This document shows, in pieces, positions 27,866 to 37,514 of a stretch of DNA of 64,000 nt (position 1 is its first letter; every line of letters begins with the position of its first letter). Under the pieces are notes generated by a model that was given only the letters and a program-made list of their open reading frames with translations, was not told the origin of the DNA and did not search any database. The stretch comes from Methylotuvimicrobium buryatense 5G (GTDB taxonomy: Bacteria; Pseudomonadota; Gammaproteobacteria; Methylococcales; Methylomonadaceae): NCBI RefSeq assembly GCF_000341735.1, contig NZ_KB455575.1, forward strand, positions 1,453,422 through 1,517,421, written 5' to 3'. The translations under genes and the position numbers were made by a program.

Positions 27866-28609
27866 ATGAACGACGACCAACTATTACGCTACAGCCGGCA
27901 AATCATGCTGCCGCAAATCGATATCGAAGGCCAGCAACAATTGCTTGGCGCACACGTCCTGATCGTCGGTGCGGGCGGCCTTGGTTCACCGGCTTCGATC
28001 TATCTTGCGGCAGCCGGTGTCGGCCAAATCACTATTTACGATGACGACACGGTCGACCTTTCGAACCTACAGCGACAAATCGCTCACTACACCGACGATA
28101 TTGGGACGGACAAAGTAATTTCAACCCAAAAGACCTTAAAAAAATTAAATCCGGATACTCAAGTACATATTTTCAAGCAACGCTTGATCGGAACCACACT
28201 CGATGAAACGGTTCAAAAAGCCGATATCGTCCTCGATTGCAGCGACAACTTTTCGACGCGATTCGCGATTAACAGCGCCTGTGTCAAACACCAAACACCA
28301 TTGGTATCCGGCGCGGCGATACGGTTTGAAGGCCAAGTGTCGGTTTTTACACCGGGATTACATGACAGCCCTTGCTATAACTGTTTGTACTCGGACATGG
28401 GGGAAGAGATGCAGAATTGCGCAACCAACGGTGTTATTGCGCCAATTACCGGCATTATTGGCTGTATTCAAGCGCTTGAAACAATCAAGTTGATTACCGG
28501 CGCCGGAGAAACACTGACCGGACGTCTGTTATTGCTGGATGGTTTGACGATGGAATGGAACAGCATGAAATTAAGAAAAAATCCGAACTGTCCTACCTGC
28601 GGAAAATAG
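27866..28609 (+). CDS. moeB: MoeB/ThiF-type adenylyltransferase
   Basis: A 247-residue E1-like enzyme that adenylates the C-terminal glycine of a sulfur-carrier protein, MoaD for MoeB or ThiS for ThiF. It has the nucleotide loop IVGAGGLGSPASIYLAAAGVG, DDDTVDLSNLQRQ, the catalytic LDCSDNFSTRFAIN, and a zinc site of paired cysteines (CYNC near 172, CPTC near 242). MoeB and ThiF of this size cannot be separated by sight alone; MoeB is favoured because it is the full zinc-bearing type without a rhodanese domain. It is divergent from groES, its start lying 73 bp from the CIRCE element. Confidence 0.85.
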   Translation: MNDDQLLRYSRQIMLPQIDIEGQQQLLGAHVLIVGAGGLGSPASIYLAAAGVGQITIYDDDTVDLSNLQRQIAHYTDDIGTDKVISTQKTLKKLNPDTQVHIFKQRLIGTTLDETVQKADIVLDCSDNFSTRFAINSACVKHQTPLVSGAAIRFEGQVSVFTPGLHDSPCYNCLYSDMGEEMQNCATNGVIAPITGIIGCIQALETIKLITGAGETLTGRLLLLDGLTMEWNSMKLRKNPNCPTCGK

Positions 28610-28619
28610 ATGGATAAAA

Positions 28620-29045
28620 TTACCCGAATTGCACTTTTTTTTCCGGATGTTGAAATTTTTCCAACATCAACGAGATAATTCGGCGGGATACCCAAGTCTC
28701 TCCTTGCCGAATCACCTTGATTGCTTTATTAAAAAACCTAGCCAAATCTGCAAACTGTAAATAGCCTTGGGCACCCGAAACCAAGCAATCGATAACTTCG
28801 CGATCGGTCAATTCAGGTGCGACTAAAATTATTTTGCTATCGGGGCTCGCCGCATTCAATAACGCAATATATTCTGCGGTTTGCTGTTCGCGAAGTTCAT
28901 AGCGAAGCACAACGATAAGCGGCTTGTCTCTTTCAACCGCGATCAAGGCCTTTATTTCGTCATGATCGACTCGAATGTTTAGGCTCGAATCGTCGATAAA
29001 CCTCAGAATGCCTTCGTCATTATCAATTATTTGCAAATCAATCAT
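28620..29045 (-). CDS. Receiver-like protein lacking a DNA-binding domain
   Basis: A 141-residue protein resembling NarL/FixJ response regulators up to the linker helix: LIVVLRYELREQ, the DSKIILVAPELTDREVIDCLVSGAQGYLQFADLARFF segment and a QGETWVSRRIISLMLEKF linker helix. The acidic pocket is not intact: no aspartate is seen at the expected phosphorylation position in VVLRYE. The protein stops where the LuxR-type HTH domain would begin, so it looks like a degenerate, truncated or stand-alone pseudo-receiver. It is convergent with moeB, its stop 10 bp away. No kinase is adjacent. Confidence 0.65.
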   Translation of the reverse strand: MIDLQIIDNDEGILRFIDDSSLNIRVDHDEIKALIAVERDKPLIVVLRYELREQQTAEYIALLNAASPDSKIILVAPELTDREVIDCLVSGAQGYLQFADLARFFNKAIKVIRQGETWVSRRIISLMLEKFQHPEKKVQFG

Positions 29046-29137
29046 AAAGTTACCGATCGTTTAAGTTATCCTGCTTTCAAAATGCCAATCCCTCCCCTCT
29101 GTGTTTATTTGAGTTAAAACCATCCACGTTTTCAACT

Positions 29138-29298
29138 TATACCTTTCGCATTTCAAATTTCGGCAGAGCCTCTAGGAGGCGACGGGGTGCTCGGCAAAGG
29201 CTTTGCCAGCATGGAGCTGGCATAGAGCCTACATGGACGTATTCACGGCGTCCTTTGACGGGCACCCCGGCGCCGAATTTTGACCTCCAATGAGTATA
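29138..29298 (+). repeat. Family T interspersed repeat
   Basis: A complete copy from TATACCTTTCGCATTTCAAA to CCAATGAGTATA with the GCCAGCATGGAGCTGGC hairpin. Between it and the alr stop (29365) are 66 bp without a gene. Confidence 0.85.
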
Positions 29299-29364
29299 GA
29301 ACAGAGTCTAGTCTGCTTTAGGCAATTGTTAACTGTACCAAAGTACTAAATCGTTCAACCTAGA

Positions 29365-30441
29365 TCACTCTTCGACAATCTGCACTCGCTGAGTAATGCC
29401 GCAAACCAATGTATAGGGGATAGTTTCCGACCAGAACGCCACCTCTTCGATCGGTAATCCGCCCCCCCATAGCGTCACCGGATCACCCGGTTTGGCATCG
29501 TCTTGCCCGCTCAAGTCGACCGTGATCATATCCATCGATACCCTGCCGATCATCGGGACGCGCTTGCCGTTAACAAGAACCGGCGTACCAGATTTAGCTT
29601 GACGAGGATAACCGTCCCCATAGCCAATTGCGACAACACCCATCGTAATCGGCCGGTCGCACACCCAAGAGCCGCCGTAACCAACCGTCTCGCCTTGTCG
29701 TACGGATTTAACGGCAATCAACCGGGAATGCAACCCCATGACAGGCTTTAAATCGAAATCACCTCCTGTCGATTCGGGAAACGGGGAAATCCCATACAAC
29801 ATAATTCCGGGTCTCACCCAGTCGGTCAACGCTTCCCGCCAACCCAGAATCCCGGCTGAATTCGCGATACTACGCGGCCCTGAAAAACCCGATAATGTCT
29901 TGTTAAACAAATCGATTTGTTTCAATGTCATTGAGTCGGATCGAACGTCGGCATTTGCCAAATGCGTTATAAAACCAACCGGTTTCTTGATCAACGAGCT
30001 CGATATCAAACGCTGATGAACTTTATCGACCTCGTCAACCGAAAAACCCAAACGGTTCATGCCCGTATCGATTTTTAACCAGGCGTCGATTCCGGCAGAG
30101 CCGGATTTTCGATCAATGATATCCAACTGCCCGAATGAGTGAATTAACGGATCCAAACCGAAATTGATTAAATCATTCAATTCCTCAGAACACGTAAAAC
30201 CTTCCATAACCGCGATGCGTTGCGAAATGCCGGCTTGCCGCAAGCGGATACCCTCATCGACACGCGCAACGGCAAAGCCGTCCGCATCGGTTAATCGTTC
30301 AGCGACACGCAACAAGCCGTGCCCATAAGCATTGGCTTTAATGACCGCCATGACTTTCGAGTCGGGTGCGTGGCGTCTAGCCACATTCAAATTATGGCGT
30401 AACGCATCCAGGTTCAATTTGACATAAGCGGCCGGCGTCAT
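29365..30441 (-). CDS. alr: Alanine racemase
   Basis: A 358-residue PLP enzyme that interconverts L- and D-alanine for peptidoglycan. The PLP lysine is K35 in VMAVIKANAYGHG; the catalytic tyrosine lies in TVGYGGSW; GYGDGYPR, PMIGRVSMDMITVDLS and the closing YTLVCGITQRV are family blocks. The start overlaps the dnaB stop by 4 bases (ATGA), so the two genes form an operon, a usual arrangement in gammaproteobacteria. Confidence 0.96.
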   Translation of the reverse strand: MTPAAYVKLNLDALRHNLNVARRHAPDSKVMAVIKANAYGHGLLRVAERLTDADGFAVARVDEGIRLRQAGISQRIAVMEGFTCSEELNDLINFGLDPLIHSFGQLDIIDRKSGSAGIDAWLKIDTGMNRLGFSVDEVDKVHQRLISSSLIKKPVGFITHLANADVRSDSMTLKQIDLFNKTLSGFSGPRSIANSAGILGWREALTDWVRPGIMLYGISPFPESTGGDFDLKPVMGLHSRLIAVKSVRQGETVGYGGSWVCDRPITMGVVAIGYGDGYPRQAKSGTPVLVNGKRVPMIGRVSMDMITVDLSGQDDAKPGDPVTLWGGGLPIEEVAFWSETIPYTLVCGITQRVQIVEE

Positions 30442-31832
30442 TCGTAATCGTCTCCGCCGTAAGGATTTCCGGCAAAGTTTTCAAACCGAGTGTATTGTCC
30501 TAGGAAAGTCAACCTAACCGTGCCTATCGGACCGTTACGTTGCTTACCGATGATAATTTCAGCAACGCCTTTCTCCGGACTATCCGGGTTGTAAACCTCA
30601 TCCCGATAAACAAATACGATCACGTCGGCATCCTGTTCGATACCTCCCGACTCACGCAAATCGGACATCACCGGCCGTTTGTTGGGCCGCTGCTCAAGGT
30701 TACGGTTCAGCTGCGAGAGCGCGATAACCGGCACGTTCAGCTCCTTGGCCAAGGCTTTCAGGCCCCTAGATATATCGGAGATCTGTTGAACCCGGTTATC
30801 GCCGCTGGCCGGCGACTGCATCAATTGCAAATAATCCAATACAATCAGACCCAGCTGACCATGCTCGCGCATCAATCGTCGCGCTCTCGAGCGAACTTCG
30901 GTCGGCGTCAAGGCCGGCGTATCGTCGATAAACAACTTGGTTTCGGCCAATAAATTAATCGCCGAAGTCAAACGCGGCCATTCGTCGTCGTCAAGTTTGC
31001 CGGTCCTAATTTTATGTTGATCGATACGTCCCAATGAGGACATCATACGCATTGCCAAGGAGTCTCCAGGCATCTCCATACTGAACACCGCAACCGGTTT
31101 ATCGCCTTTAATCGCGACATTCTCCGCCATGTTCATCGCGATCGTAGTTTTACCCATCGACGGCCTACCCGCGACGATGATCAAATCGGACGGCTGCAGG
31201 CCCGAGGTCATTTCGTCGAAATCATTGAATCCGGTACTGGCGCCGGTGATATTACCTTCTTGCTCATAAAGCATTTCAATCTTATCGACCGCCTGCGCCA
31301 GCAACGACTTGATCGACGTGAAACCGCCCTGTCCGCGTTGGCGCTGTTCGGCGATTTGAAATACCTGGCGCTCGGCATTTTCGAGCAACTCCGATGTATC
31401 GCGCCCTTCCGGATTAAAAGCCGAGTCGGATATATCGGTTCCGACATGGATCAACTGCCTTAAAACGGACTTATCGCGAACAATGGTCGCATAAGCGACG
31501 ATATTCGCGGCACTCGGCGTATCCTTTGCCAAGGTACCTAAATAGGCCAGACCGCCGACCTCATTCAATTGTCCGGCGGAAGCCAGTGCCTCGGATAAGG
31601 TAATGACGTCGAAAGGATCTTGTTTTTCTGCCAATTTTTCGATGGCCCGAAAAATCATTCGATGATCCTTGCGGTAAAAATCGCCTTCGACAACTTTATC
31701 GGCTATCGAATCCCAGGTTTGGTTATCCAGCATCAAACCACCGAGTACGGATTGCTCGGCTTGTATTGAATGCGGCGATACTTTTAAAGCTTCGGTTGCG
31801 TAATCGCGGTCGAATACATATTCTTCAGACAT
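30438..31832 (-). CDS. dnaB: Replicative DNA helicase DnaB
   Basis: A 464-residue hexameric helicase of the replication fork. The N-terminal domain has PHSIQAEQSVLGGLMLD; the RecA-like domain has Walker A GRPSMGKTT, FSMEMPGDSLAMRM, the LIVLDYLQLM Walker B and SDLRESGGIEQDADVIVFVYR. The ATG at 31832 gives the standard MSEEYVFD-type start; a 30-residue extension further upstream has no family match or ribosome site. It is followed by alr with a 4-base overlap. Confidence 0.96.
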   Translation of the reverse strand: MSEEYVFDRDYATEALKVSPHSIQAEQSVLGGLMLDNQTWDSIADKVVEGDFYRKDHRMIFRAIEKLAEKQDPFDVITLSEALASAGQLNEVGGLAYLGTLAKDTPSAANIVAYATIVRDKSVLRQLIHVGTDISDSAFNPEGRDTSELLENAERQVFQIAEQRQRGQGGFTSIKSLLAQAVDKIEMLYEQEGNITGASTGFNDFDEMTSGLQPSDLIIVAGRPSMGKTTIAMNMAENVAIKGDKPVAVFSMEMPGDSLAMRMMSSLGRIDQHKIRTGKLDDDEWPRLTSAINLLAETKLFIDDTPALTPTEVRSRARRLMREHGQLGLIVLDYLQLMQSPASGDNRVQQISDISRGLKALAKELNVPVIALSQLNRNLEQRPNKRPVMSDLRESGGIEQDADVIVFVYRDEVYNPDSPEKGVAEIIIGKQRNGPIGTVRLTFLGQYTRFENFAGNPYGGDDYE

Positions 31833-32146
31833 AATTTCGGTCAAGGGAAATACTGCAAAATAGAAGTTAATTGAAAATCGGTACGGGTTCCGACGCAACG
31901 AATCCCTAAACAAGAAAGTCACTGCGATTCAGTTTTGAGAAAACTCGTTTACTCCGTTCGTACCGAAAAATCGCTGAGCTTCGTTAAATATGCGGGGTGT
32001 GTTAGTGGATCGCCGTGAACCCAGCACCTAAATCCATAGGTCATTGGCAATGATTCAAAACCATGGCTTATTTAGGTGCTGGATTTTGGCATTGGGCTTG
32101 TCAAGCGAGTAAACCGAACTGCCAAAAACATAATTCTCGTACAAGA
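31833..32146. other. Intergenic region upstream of dnaB, no gene seen
   Basis: Should hold the dnaB promoter. No gene, clear promoter or hairpin is identified. Confidence 0.4.
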
Positions 32147-32354
32147 TATACCTTTCGCACTTCAAATTTCGATAGTGCCGGAGGAGACCTCGGGGTGTCC
32201 GGTCGATTTTCGCTCCTGCAAAATCGACATTCACGCCATCCATAGCGTTCATAAAGGCTTTGCCAGCATGGAGCTGGCTAGAGCCTACATGGACGTATTT
32301 ACGGCGTCCTTTAACGAGCACCCCGAGGCCGAATTCTCATCTACGATGAGTATA
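32147..32354 (+). repeat. Family T repeat, long variant with extra hairpin
   Basis: A 208-bp copy, TATACCTTTCGCACTTCAAA to CTACGATGAGTATA. It carries an extra module at 32202-32228, where GTCGATTTT pairs with AAAATCGAC, followed by ATTCACGCCATCCATAGCG. It ends 14 nt past the trpS stop. Confidence 0.85.
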
Positions 32355-32368
32355 TATTGTGAATATTC

Positions 32369-33382
32369 CTAAGCACCGATACGAGAAATCCCAACTGCCT
32401 CTCTCAATTGTTTCATAAAAGGCACGCTAATCTCGCGGGCCTTTTTAGCGCCTTCCTGTAATTCGTTTTCAATATGCTCAGGCGCCTGTAATAAGGCTTC
32501 ATAACGCTCTCGGGCCGGAGCAATATGGTCGTTGATATATTCGAACAACAACTTTTTCATTTCACCCCAAGCAATACCGTCCGCATAGAGTTTTCGAACT
32601 TCATCGACTTCCGAAGGACGGGCAAAAGCCTGATAAATTCCAAACAAGGTGCAGCTATCGGGATCTTTAGGTTCTCCCGGCTCCAGAGAATTGGTCTTAA
32701 TCTTGTTAATCAATTTCCTGAGTTTCTTCTCGGGTTCGAATAACGGAATCGTATTGTTATAACTCTTACTCATTTTCCGCCCGTCCAAACCGGCCAGAGT
32801 CGCGGCATTTTCGGTCACAACCGCATCCGGGATGACAAAATGTTCGCCATAAATATGATTGAAACGCCCAGCAATATCACGCGCCATCTCGATATGCTGA
32901 ATCTGATCCTTGCCCACAGGAACCTTGTGCGCATTGAATATCAAAATGTCGGCCGCCATCAAAATCGGATAACTGAACAAACCCATCGTGACACCTTTAT
33001 CGGGATCGTTTTCGCCGCCTTGTTCGTTTTCGGCAACCGCTGCCTTATAAGCATGCGCCCTATTCATGAGCCCTTTTGCCGTTACACACGTCAACATCCA
33101 GGCCAACTCGCTAATCTCCGGAACATCGGATTGCCGGTAAAATACCGCATTCGACGTATCCAAACCGAGAGCCAACCATGTCGCGGCGATTTCGAGACTC
33201 GATTGCCTGACTTTTTCCGGATCCTGGCATTTGATCAAGGCATGATAATCGGCCAAAAAATAAAATGGACTGACGTTTGCATCTTTACTGGCGGCAATAG
33301 CCGGCCTAATCGCGCCTACATAATTTCCCAAATGAGGAGTACCGGTGGTCGTAATACCGGTTAAAACAGTCGCTTTTGTCAT
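32369..33382 (-). CDS. trpS: Tryptophan--tRNA ligase
   Basis: A 337-residue class I aminoacyl-tRNA synthetase. The HIGH-type motif is in [12 protein letters not shown] near residue 16 and the KMSKS motif in [10 protein letters not shown] near residue 203. [22 protein letters not shown] between them is the family nucleotide segment. Length and order match bacterial TrpRS. No ribosome site is obvious and the gene stands alone; a family T repeat follows at once. Confidence 0.96.
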   Translation of the reverse strand: MTKATVLTGITTTGTPHLGNYVGAIRPAIAASKDANVSPFYFLADYHALIKCQDPEKVRQSSLEIAATWLALGLDTSNAVFYRQSDVPEISELAWMLTCVTAKGLMNRAHAYKAAVAENEQGGENDPDKGVTMGLFSYPILMAADILIFNAHKVPVGKDQIQHIEMARDIAGRFNHIYGEHFVIPDAVVTENAATLAGLDGRKMSKSYNNTIPLFEPEKKLRKLINKIKTNSLEPGEPKDPDSCTLFGIYQAFARPSEVDEVRKLYADGIAWGEMKKLLFEYINDHIAPARERYEALLQAPEHIENELQEGAKKAREISVPFMKQLREAVGISRIGA

Positions 33383-33772
33383 TATAAATAAATCCCCAAA
33401 ACCCTGACGGGGTTCACACCATTAAAACCTGCAAAATATTACATAATTTACAACCAATTGCCATAGTCTATTCGAAAACTTTTGCTCACCAATGCGCGAC
33501 GGCACCTAAATCTCACTCAACATGAACTGGCTTAAGCATCCGCATACAACAATGTGAGCCACAAAAAATTAATGTTTTCCAACACTACCCTGGAAAAAAC
33601 CGGGAAACAATCTCAAAAGAGAATCCTATAATATGAAGTTACGCAACTTTCAAGGTTATTTTCATGAACAAGCCTTTTATTTATAGTAAACTTCGCGCAA
33701 ACAGTCTGAAAGCAAACACGGGCATTGCCATTCACAGAAAAATCAATTTACCAAATTTTAAAGAGAGTTGAC
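33383..33772. other. Intergenic region, no gene supported
   Basis: A/T-rich, with the promoters of the divergent trpS and PilZ genes expected here. No repeat element or confident promoter is seen. Confidence 0.4.
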
Positions 33773-34072
33773 ATGCTGGAATACGATGAAAAACGTAATT
33801 ACATCCGAATGAGCGTCGATTGCGAACTCACTTACAAGTTAGCCGATGCAAGCGAAAGTCATTCCGGAATTTGTACATCCATTAGCGGTTCTGGTGTCTC
33901 CTTCATTGCGGATCAATCCTTCGATCCCGGAAGCGCAATGGAGGTTAATATTACGCCTAAAAACGCGATCACACCCCCCATGACCGCATATATCGAAGTC
34001 GTCAGAACGACAAAACAAGACAGCGGCCGCTACGAAATTGCCGCCGCAATCAAGAGTATTAAAGGTCATTAA
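33773..34072 (+). CDS. PilZ-domain protein
   Basis: A 99-residue single-domain protein. PilZ domains bind cyclic di-GMP through RxxxR and (D/N)xSxxG motifs. RxxxR is present in KRNYIRM; the second motif reads SISGSG, with serine in the first place, so binding may be weakened. The ATG at 33773 is chosen for its AAGAGAG site. The window has several cyclic di-GMP enzymes (45.4, 50.9 and 63.3 kb), which could supply its signal. Its target is unknown. queD-like and DUF1249 genes follow on the same strand after 36 bp. Confidence 0.82.
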   Translation: MLEYDEKRNYIRMSVDCELTYKLADASESHSGICTSISGSGVSFIADQSFDPGSAMEVNITPKNAITPPMTAYIEVVRTTKQDSGRYEIAAAIKSIKGH

Positions 34073-34108
34073 CTTAAATTGTTTCAACTCGGCCGAGATT
34101 GCTAACCC

Positions 34109-34513
34109 ATGTACACGATTACTAAGGAAGTCTATTTTTGCTATGGGCATAGACTGATGAACCACCCCGGCAAGTGCCGTCATCTTCACGGGCACAGCGT
34201 TAAGGCCGCAATCACGATTAAACAACAACATCTTAACGAGCAAGGCATGGTTTGTGACTTTTCGGACATAAAAGCGTGTGTCGAACGCTATATTGATGAA
34301 CACTTGGATCATAATTTTTTATTGCATAAAAACGACCCGATCATTCCGTACTTAACCGAAACCCAAGAGCGATTCATGGCTCTTGAAGAGCACCCGACAG
34401 CTGAAGTACTGAGTCAAATGATTTATCAGCATATTAAAGAACAAGGGTTCGATGTCGATCAAGTGACCTTATGGGAAACCGCAAGCGCTCATGCCTGTTA
34501 CCGGGAAGACTGA
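34109..34513 (+). CDS. queD: 6-carboxytetrahydropterin synthase-like (QueD/PTPS family)
   Basis: A 134-residue member of the 6-pyruvoyltetrahydropterin synthase family. The zinc histidines are visible at H14 and H27/H29 (CYGH and HLHGH), with C23 in CRHLHGH at the catalytic cysteine position; DLDHNFLL-type histidine and the WETASAHACY ending with its glutamate follow. In bacteria the usual role is making 6-carboxy-tetrahydropterin for queuosine. PTPS homologues of other function share these motifs, and no other queuosine gene is adjacent. Confidence 0.85.
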   Translation: MYTITKEVYFCYGHRLMNHPGKCRHLHGHSVKAAITIKQQHLNEQGMVCDFSDIKACVERYIDEHLDHNFLLHKNDPIIPYLTETQERFMALEEHPTAEVLSQMIYQHIKEQGFDVDQVTLWETASAHACYRED

Positions 34514-34519
34514 TCTATC

Positions 34520-34972
34520 ATGAGCAGAATTCATCCGCAAAACAAAGCGGCGTGCTTGGAAACCATCTGCGCCTCTAATTACCGAAAGTTGTTAAACTTA
34601 ATTCCGAACATCAGAAATCTTGCCCAATCGACTATCGGAAAAGCGTCTCAAAAACCCGATCTACAGTTAGAGGTTCTCGAACGCTCGGCGCACACACTCA
34701 CTGTTAAACTCAGCCATCGATTTAATCAATTACCCAACGACCTATGGATGCCGGATGTCACAGTACGCGTTTATCTGGATGCTGAATTAGCGGAAGTTTT
34801 GCGCGATCATGCCAGATCCGATGTTTCGCGCGTCTATAAAGACCCCGGCAAGACCTCTGAAATCTTGAATTATAAATGGCAATTAAATTATTTTTTGCTG
34901 AAATGGCTGGATCACTGCCTGAGCATTAATTATCAATTCACCGATCGAAAAGCCACTGAAGTTATAGCCTGA
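34520..34972 (+). CDS. DUF1249 family protein
   Basis: A 150-residue soluble protein of the DUF1249 family (YqiB of E. coli). Features: NYRKLLNLIPNI at about residue 21, LTVKLSHRFNQLPNDLWMPDVTVRVYLDAELAEVL in the centre, and the LNYKWQLNYFLLKWLDHCL block. The function is not established. It starts 6 bp after the queD-like gene and is probably co-transcribed with it and the PilZ gene. Confidence 0.85.
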   Translation: MSRIHPQNKAACLETICASNYRKLLNLIPNIRNLAQSTIGKASQKPDLQLEVLERSAHTLTVKLSHRFNQLPNDLWMPDVTVRVYLDAELAEVLRDHARSDVSRVYKDPGKTSEILNYKWQLNYFLLKWLDHCLSINYQFTDRKATEVIA

Positions 34973-34995
34973 TTCATCCCTTAGCCTATCAACCT

Positions 34996-35281
34996 ATATA
35001 TCCTTTGCTACTCAAATTTCGGCTCAGGGACGTCCTGTCCAGCGAGTTACCTAACCCTCAACAAAGCTCATATACCCATCGCACTTCAAATTTCGGCATT
35101 GACGCATGGAGGTGCCGGGGTGTTCGGTCGATTTTTGCTCCTGCAAAATCGACATTCACGCCATCCATGGCGCTCGCAAAGGCTTTGACAGCAGGGATGC
35201 TGTCACAGAGCCTACATGGACGTATTCACGACGTCCTTTGACGGACACTCCGGCGCCGAAATTTGACCAGCAAAGGGGATA
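34996..35281 (+). repeat. Family T remnant plus complete long-variant copy
   Basis: A left-end remnant lies at about 34996-35025, 23 nt after the DUF1249 stop. A complete 211-bp copy occupies 35071-35281, with the extra hairpin at 35127-35153 (GTCGATTTT/AAAATCGAC) and the TGACAGCA-GGGA-TGCTGTCA core hairpin. The rest of the gap to 35457 holds only the promoter region of the TetR gene. Confidence 0.82.
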
Positions 35282-35457
35282 GTTCCAGGACGATATTTAT
35301 CACGGAATCCTTACTGTTTCGGGAAATTATTTTGTGCATATTCCTAAAGAACGTGCATTTCATAAGTTATGCCCATTCCTAAAAATCACAAAAGGCATTT
35401 GTCTAATGAATAATTTAAATGTATATTTGAAATTCGCTTTTGAATATCTGATCCGCG

Positions 35458-36129
35458 ATGCCCGAACCAACATCCAAACCGTTAAAAACCCGAACCCGCT
35501 TGATTATCGCGGCCAGCCGAATTTTTGCCGAAAAAGGCTTTCAAGAAGCAACGATTGCCGAAATCTGCGAACAAGCCCAAACTAACATCGCTTCGGTCAA
35601 TTATCATTTTCGCGATAAGGAAAGTCTTTATCTCGAAGCCTGGCGCCATGCGTTTCTCAAGGACCTTGAAATTTATCCCTCGGATGGCGGTGTCGATCCC
35701 AGCGCATCCGCCGAACAACGCCTAGCGGGCCGCATTCGCTCTTTGATTGCCCGCATCGCCGACGACGATTCGCATTTTTTCGCGATCATCAACAAGGAAA
35801 TGGCGCAACCGACCTCGTTGCTTCCGGAAATTCTCGAAAAAGAAATCAATCCGCAGCGCCAAGCCATGCTTGAACTCATTGCCGAATGCGCGGGACCGAA
35901 TGCGGATGAACGAACGATTCACTTTTGTCATGCCAGCATCATCGGCCAATGTTTTCATCTCCTAAAAGTCAAACACATGCAAAGCCACTTTCCGGCACGA
36001 AGATGCAATTCGGAATTGGAGAACCCGACAGCCTACGCCGATCATGTCGTGCATTTTTCATTGGCCGGAATTAAGGCACTGCGCGACCGTCTCGAATCAA
36101 GCCGGGGAGACGAGACATGCGAGTCATAA
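35458..36129 (+). CDS. TetR-family repressor of the adjacent RND pump
   Basis: A 223-residue one-component regulator. The N-terminal HTH is clear: TRLIIAASRIFAEKGFQEATIAEICEQAQTNIASVNYHFRDKESLYLEAW, residues about 11-60. The ligand-binding C-terminus is of the CerR/CecR (DUF1956) type, judging from DDDSHFFAIINKEMAQPTSLLPEIL. Its stop overlaps the outer-membrane gene start by 13 bases, so it is co-transcribed with the pump it likely represses. The ribosome site is poor and no alternative start is better. Confidence 0.88.
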   Translation: MPEPTSKPLKTRTRLIIAASRIFAEKGFQEATIAEICEQAQTNIASVNYHFRDKESLYLEAWRHAFLKDLEIYPSDGGVDPSASAEQRLAGRIRSLIARIADDDSHFFAIINKEMAQPTSLLPEILEKEINPQRQAMLELIAECAGPNADERTIHFCHASIIGQCFHLLKVKHMQSHFPARRCNSELENPTAYADHVVHFSLAGIKALRDRLESSRGDETCES

Positions 36130-37514
36130 ACCCTTCGGTTTTACTCATCTTCTTTTTTCTCAGCGCATGCAGTATTGACATCAAAGAATTCAATCCGCCG
36201 ATTCCAGTCCCGGAAACCTTCTCGATTACCGGCGGAGAATCCCTTCAAGACCGCTGGTGGCTAAATTTTAACGATCCGGCCTTGAATACCCTGATCGATA
36301 CGGCGCTTCGGCAAAACCTCGATCTAACCGCGGCATTCGAAAGGCTCAAACAAGCCGAAGCCGAAGCCCGCAAGGCCGGATCCGAATTGATCCCCGCCGT
36401 TAATGCCACAACGCATACAAACCGTTTCATCGAAGACAACGCCAATACCGGTTCGCTGACTTTCGACAACTTTTCGCTGGGCTTGATCGCCAGTTATGAA
36501 GTCGACCTTTGGGGCCGAATCCGCGCCGGCACTTACGCGGCCGAACAGGAAATCAAAGCCGCCGAACAAGACATCCATACCGCCGCGATTGCCTTGTCGG
36601 CCGAGATAGCGCGCATTTGGTATCTATTGACCGAACAAAAACTACAGCTCGAATTATTGAACGAACAAATCGAAGTCAATAAGCAATATGCGGACTTAGT
36701 CGAAGTCCGGTTCAGAGGCGGTCAAGCAACCGCCGCCGACGTATTCCAACAGCGACAGTTGCTTGAAGGCGTTGTCGGCGACCGCTATACGGTGCTCGCG
36801 AATATCGAGGTATTAAAAAATCAACTAGCAGTCTTGACCGGACAAGCCCCCGGCACGTTGGACATTGTCGCCGGCGATCGTTTTCCCGAACTCGCAGGTC
36901 TCCCCGAAACCGGTTTGACCTCGGATTTGATTCAACGCCGCCCCGATGTCATGAAGGCCTATTATCGCCTGCAAGCGGCCGATCTTCGTATTGCCGCGGC
37001 CGTGGCCGACCGCTTTCCGAAACTCGGTTTATCGGCCAGCCTCGATACCTCGGCGCCGGACTTACAAGCCTTCTTCAATAATTGGATGGCAACGCTAGCG
37101 GGCAATCTGGTGCTGCCCTTGATCGACGGCGGACGCCGAGTGGCGGAAGTCCGGCGCACCGAGGCTGCAACAGAAGAAGCACTGAATCTCTTCGGTCAGA
37201 GCGTCTTGCAATCGTTGCAGGAAGTCGAAAACGCCTTGGCACAGGAAACGCGCCAGCACGAGCGACTCGACAGCCTCAAAGATCAACTGCGCTATCTGAA
37301 CGAAGCCAATGAGAACATCCGCATCCGGTCCGCCTATGGGATTTTCGATTTCTTGCGGGTGCTGTCGACATTGAACAGCTTACAAGCGATGCAGCGCACA
37401 CTCATTCGCGCCGAACGCGAATTGATCGATTACAGAATTCAACTCTACCGGTCGCTTGCGGGCGGTTGGCCGCTTACCGAACCGGTTTCGAACAGGAACG
37501 ATATTCATGACTAA
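36117..37514 (+). CDS. RND efflux outer-membrane lipoprotein (NodT/TolC type)
   Basis: A 465-residue outer-membrane channel. The N-terminal lipobox is FLSAC, with lipidated C18, so it is a lipoprotein of the NodT/OprM type rather than TolC itself. Two paired helical-barrel repeats follow, recognisable from DRWWLNFNDPALNTLIDTAL, SYEVDLWGRIRAGTYAAEQ, then DLIQRRPDVMKAYYRLQAADLRI and the ending LYRSLAGGWPL. It overlaps the TetR gene by 13 bases and the adaptor by 8. The substrate is unknown. Confidence 0.92.
   Translation: MRVINPSVLLIFFFLSACSIDIKEFNPPIPVPETFSITGGESLQDRWWLNFNDPALNTLIDTALRQNLDLTAAFERLKQAEAEARKAGSELIPAVNATTHTNRFIEDNANTGSLTFDNFSLGLIASYEVDLWGRIRAGTYAAEQEIKAAEQDIHTAAIALSAEIARIWYLLTEQKLQLELLNEQIEVNKQYADLVEVRFRGGQATAADVFQQRQLLEGVVGDRYTVLANIEVLKNQLAVLTGQAPGTLDIVAGDRFPELAGLPETGLTSDLIQRRPDVMKAYYRLQAADLRIAAAVADRFPKLGLSASLDTSAPDLQAFFNNWMATLAGNLVLPLIDGGRRVAEVRRTEAATEEALNLFGQSVLQSLQEVENALAQETRQHERLDSLKDQLRYLNEANENIRIRSAYGIFDFLRVLSTLNSLQAMQRTLIRAERELIDYRIQLYRSLAGGWPLTEPVSNRNDIHD

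Noticed and set aside
31833-31922. Upstream extension of DnaB to 31922
   Set aside because: Extra residues do not match DnaB and no ribosome site precedes them.
33773-34972. PilZ-queD-DUF1249 as a queuosine operon
   Set aside because: Only the queD-like gene belongs to that pathway; the grouping looks incidental.
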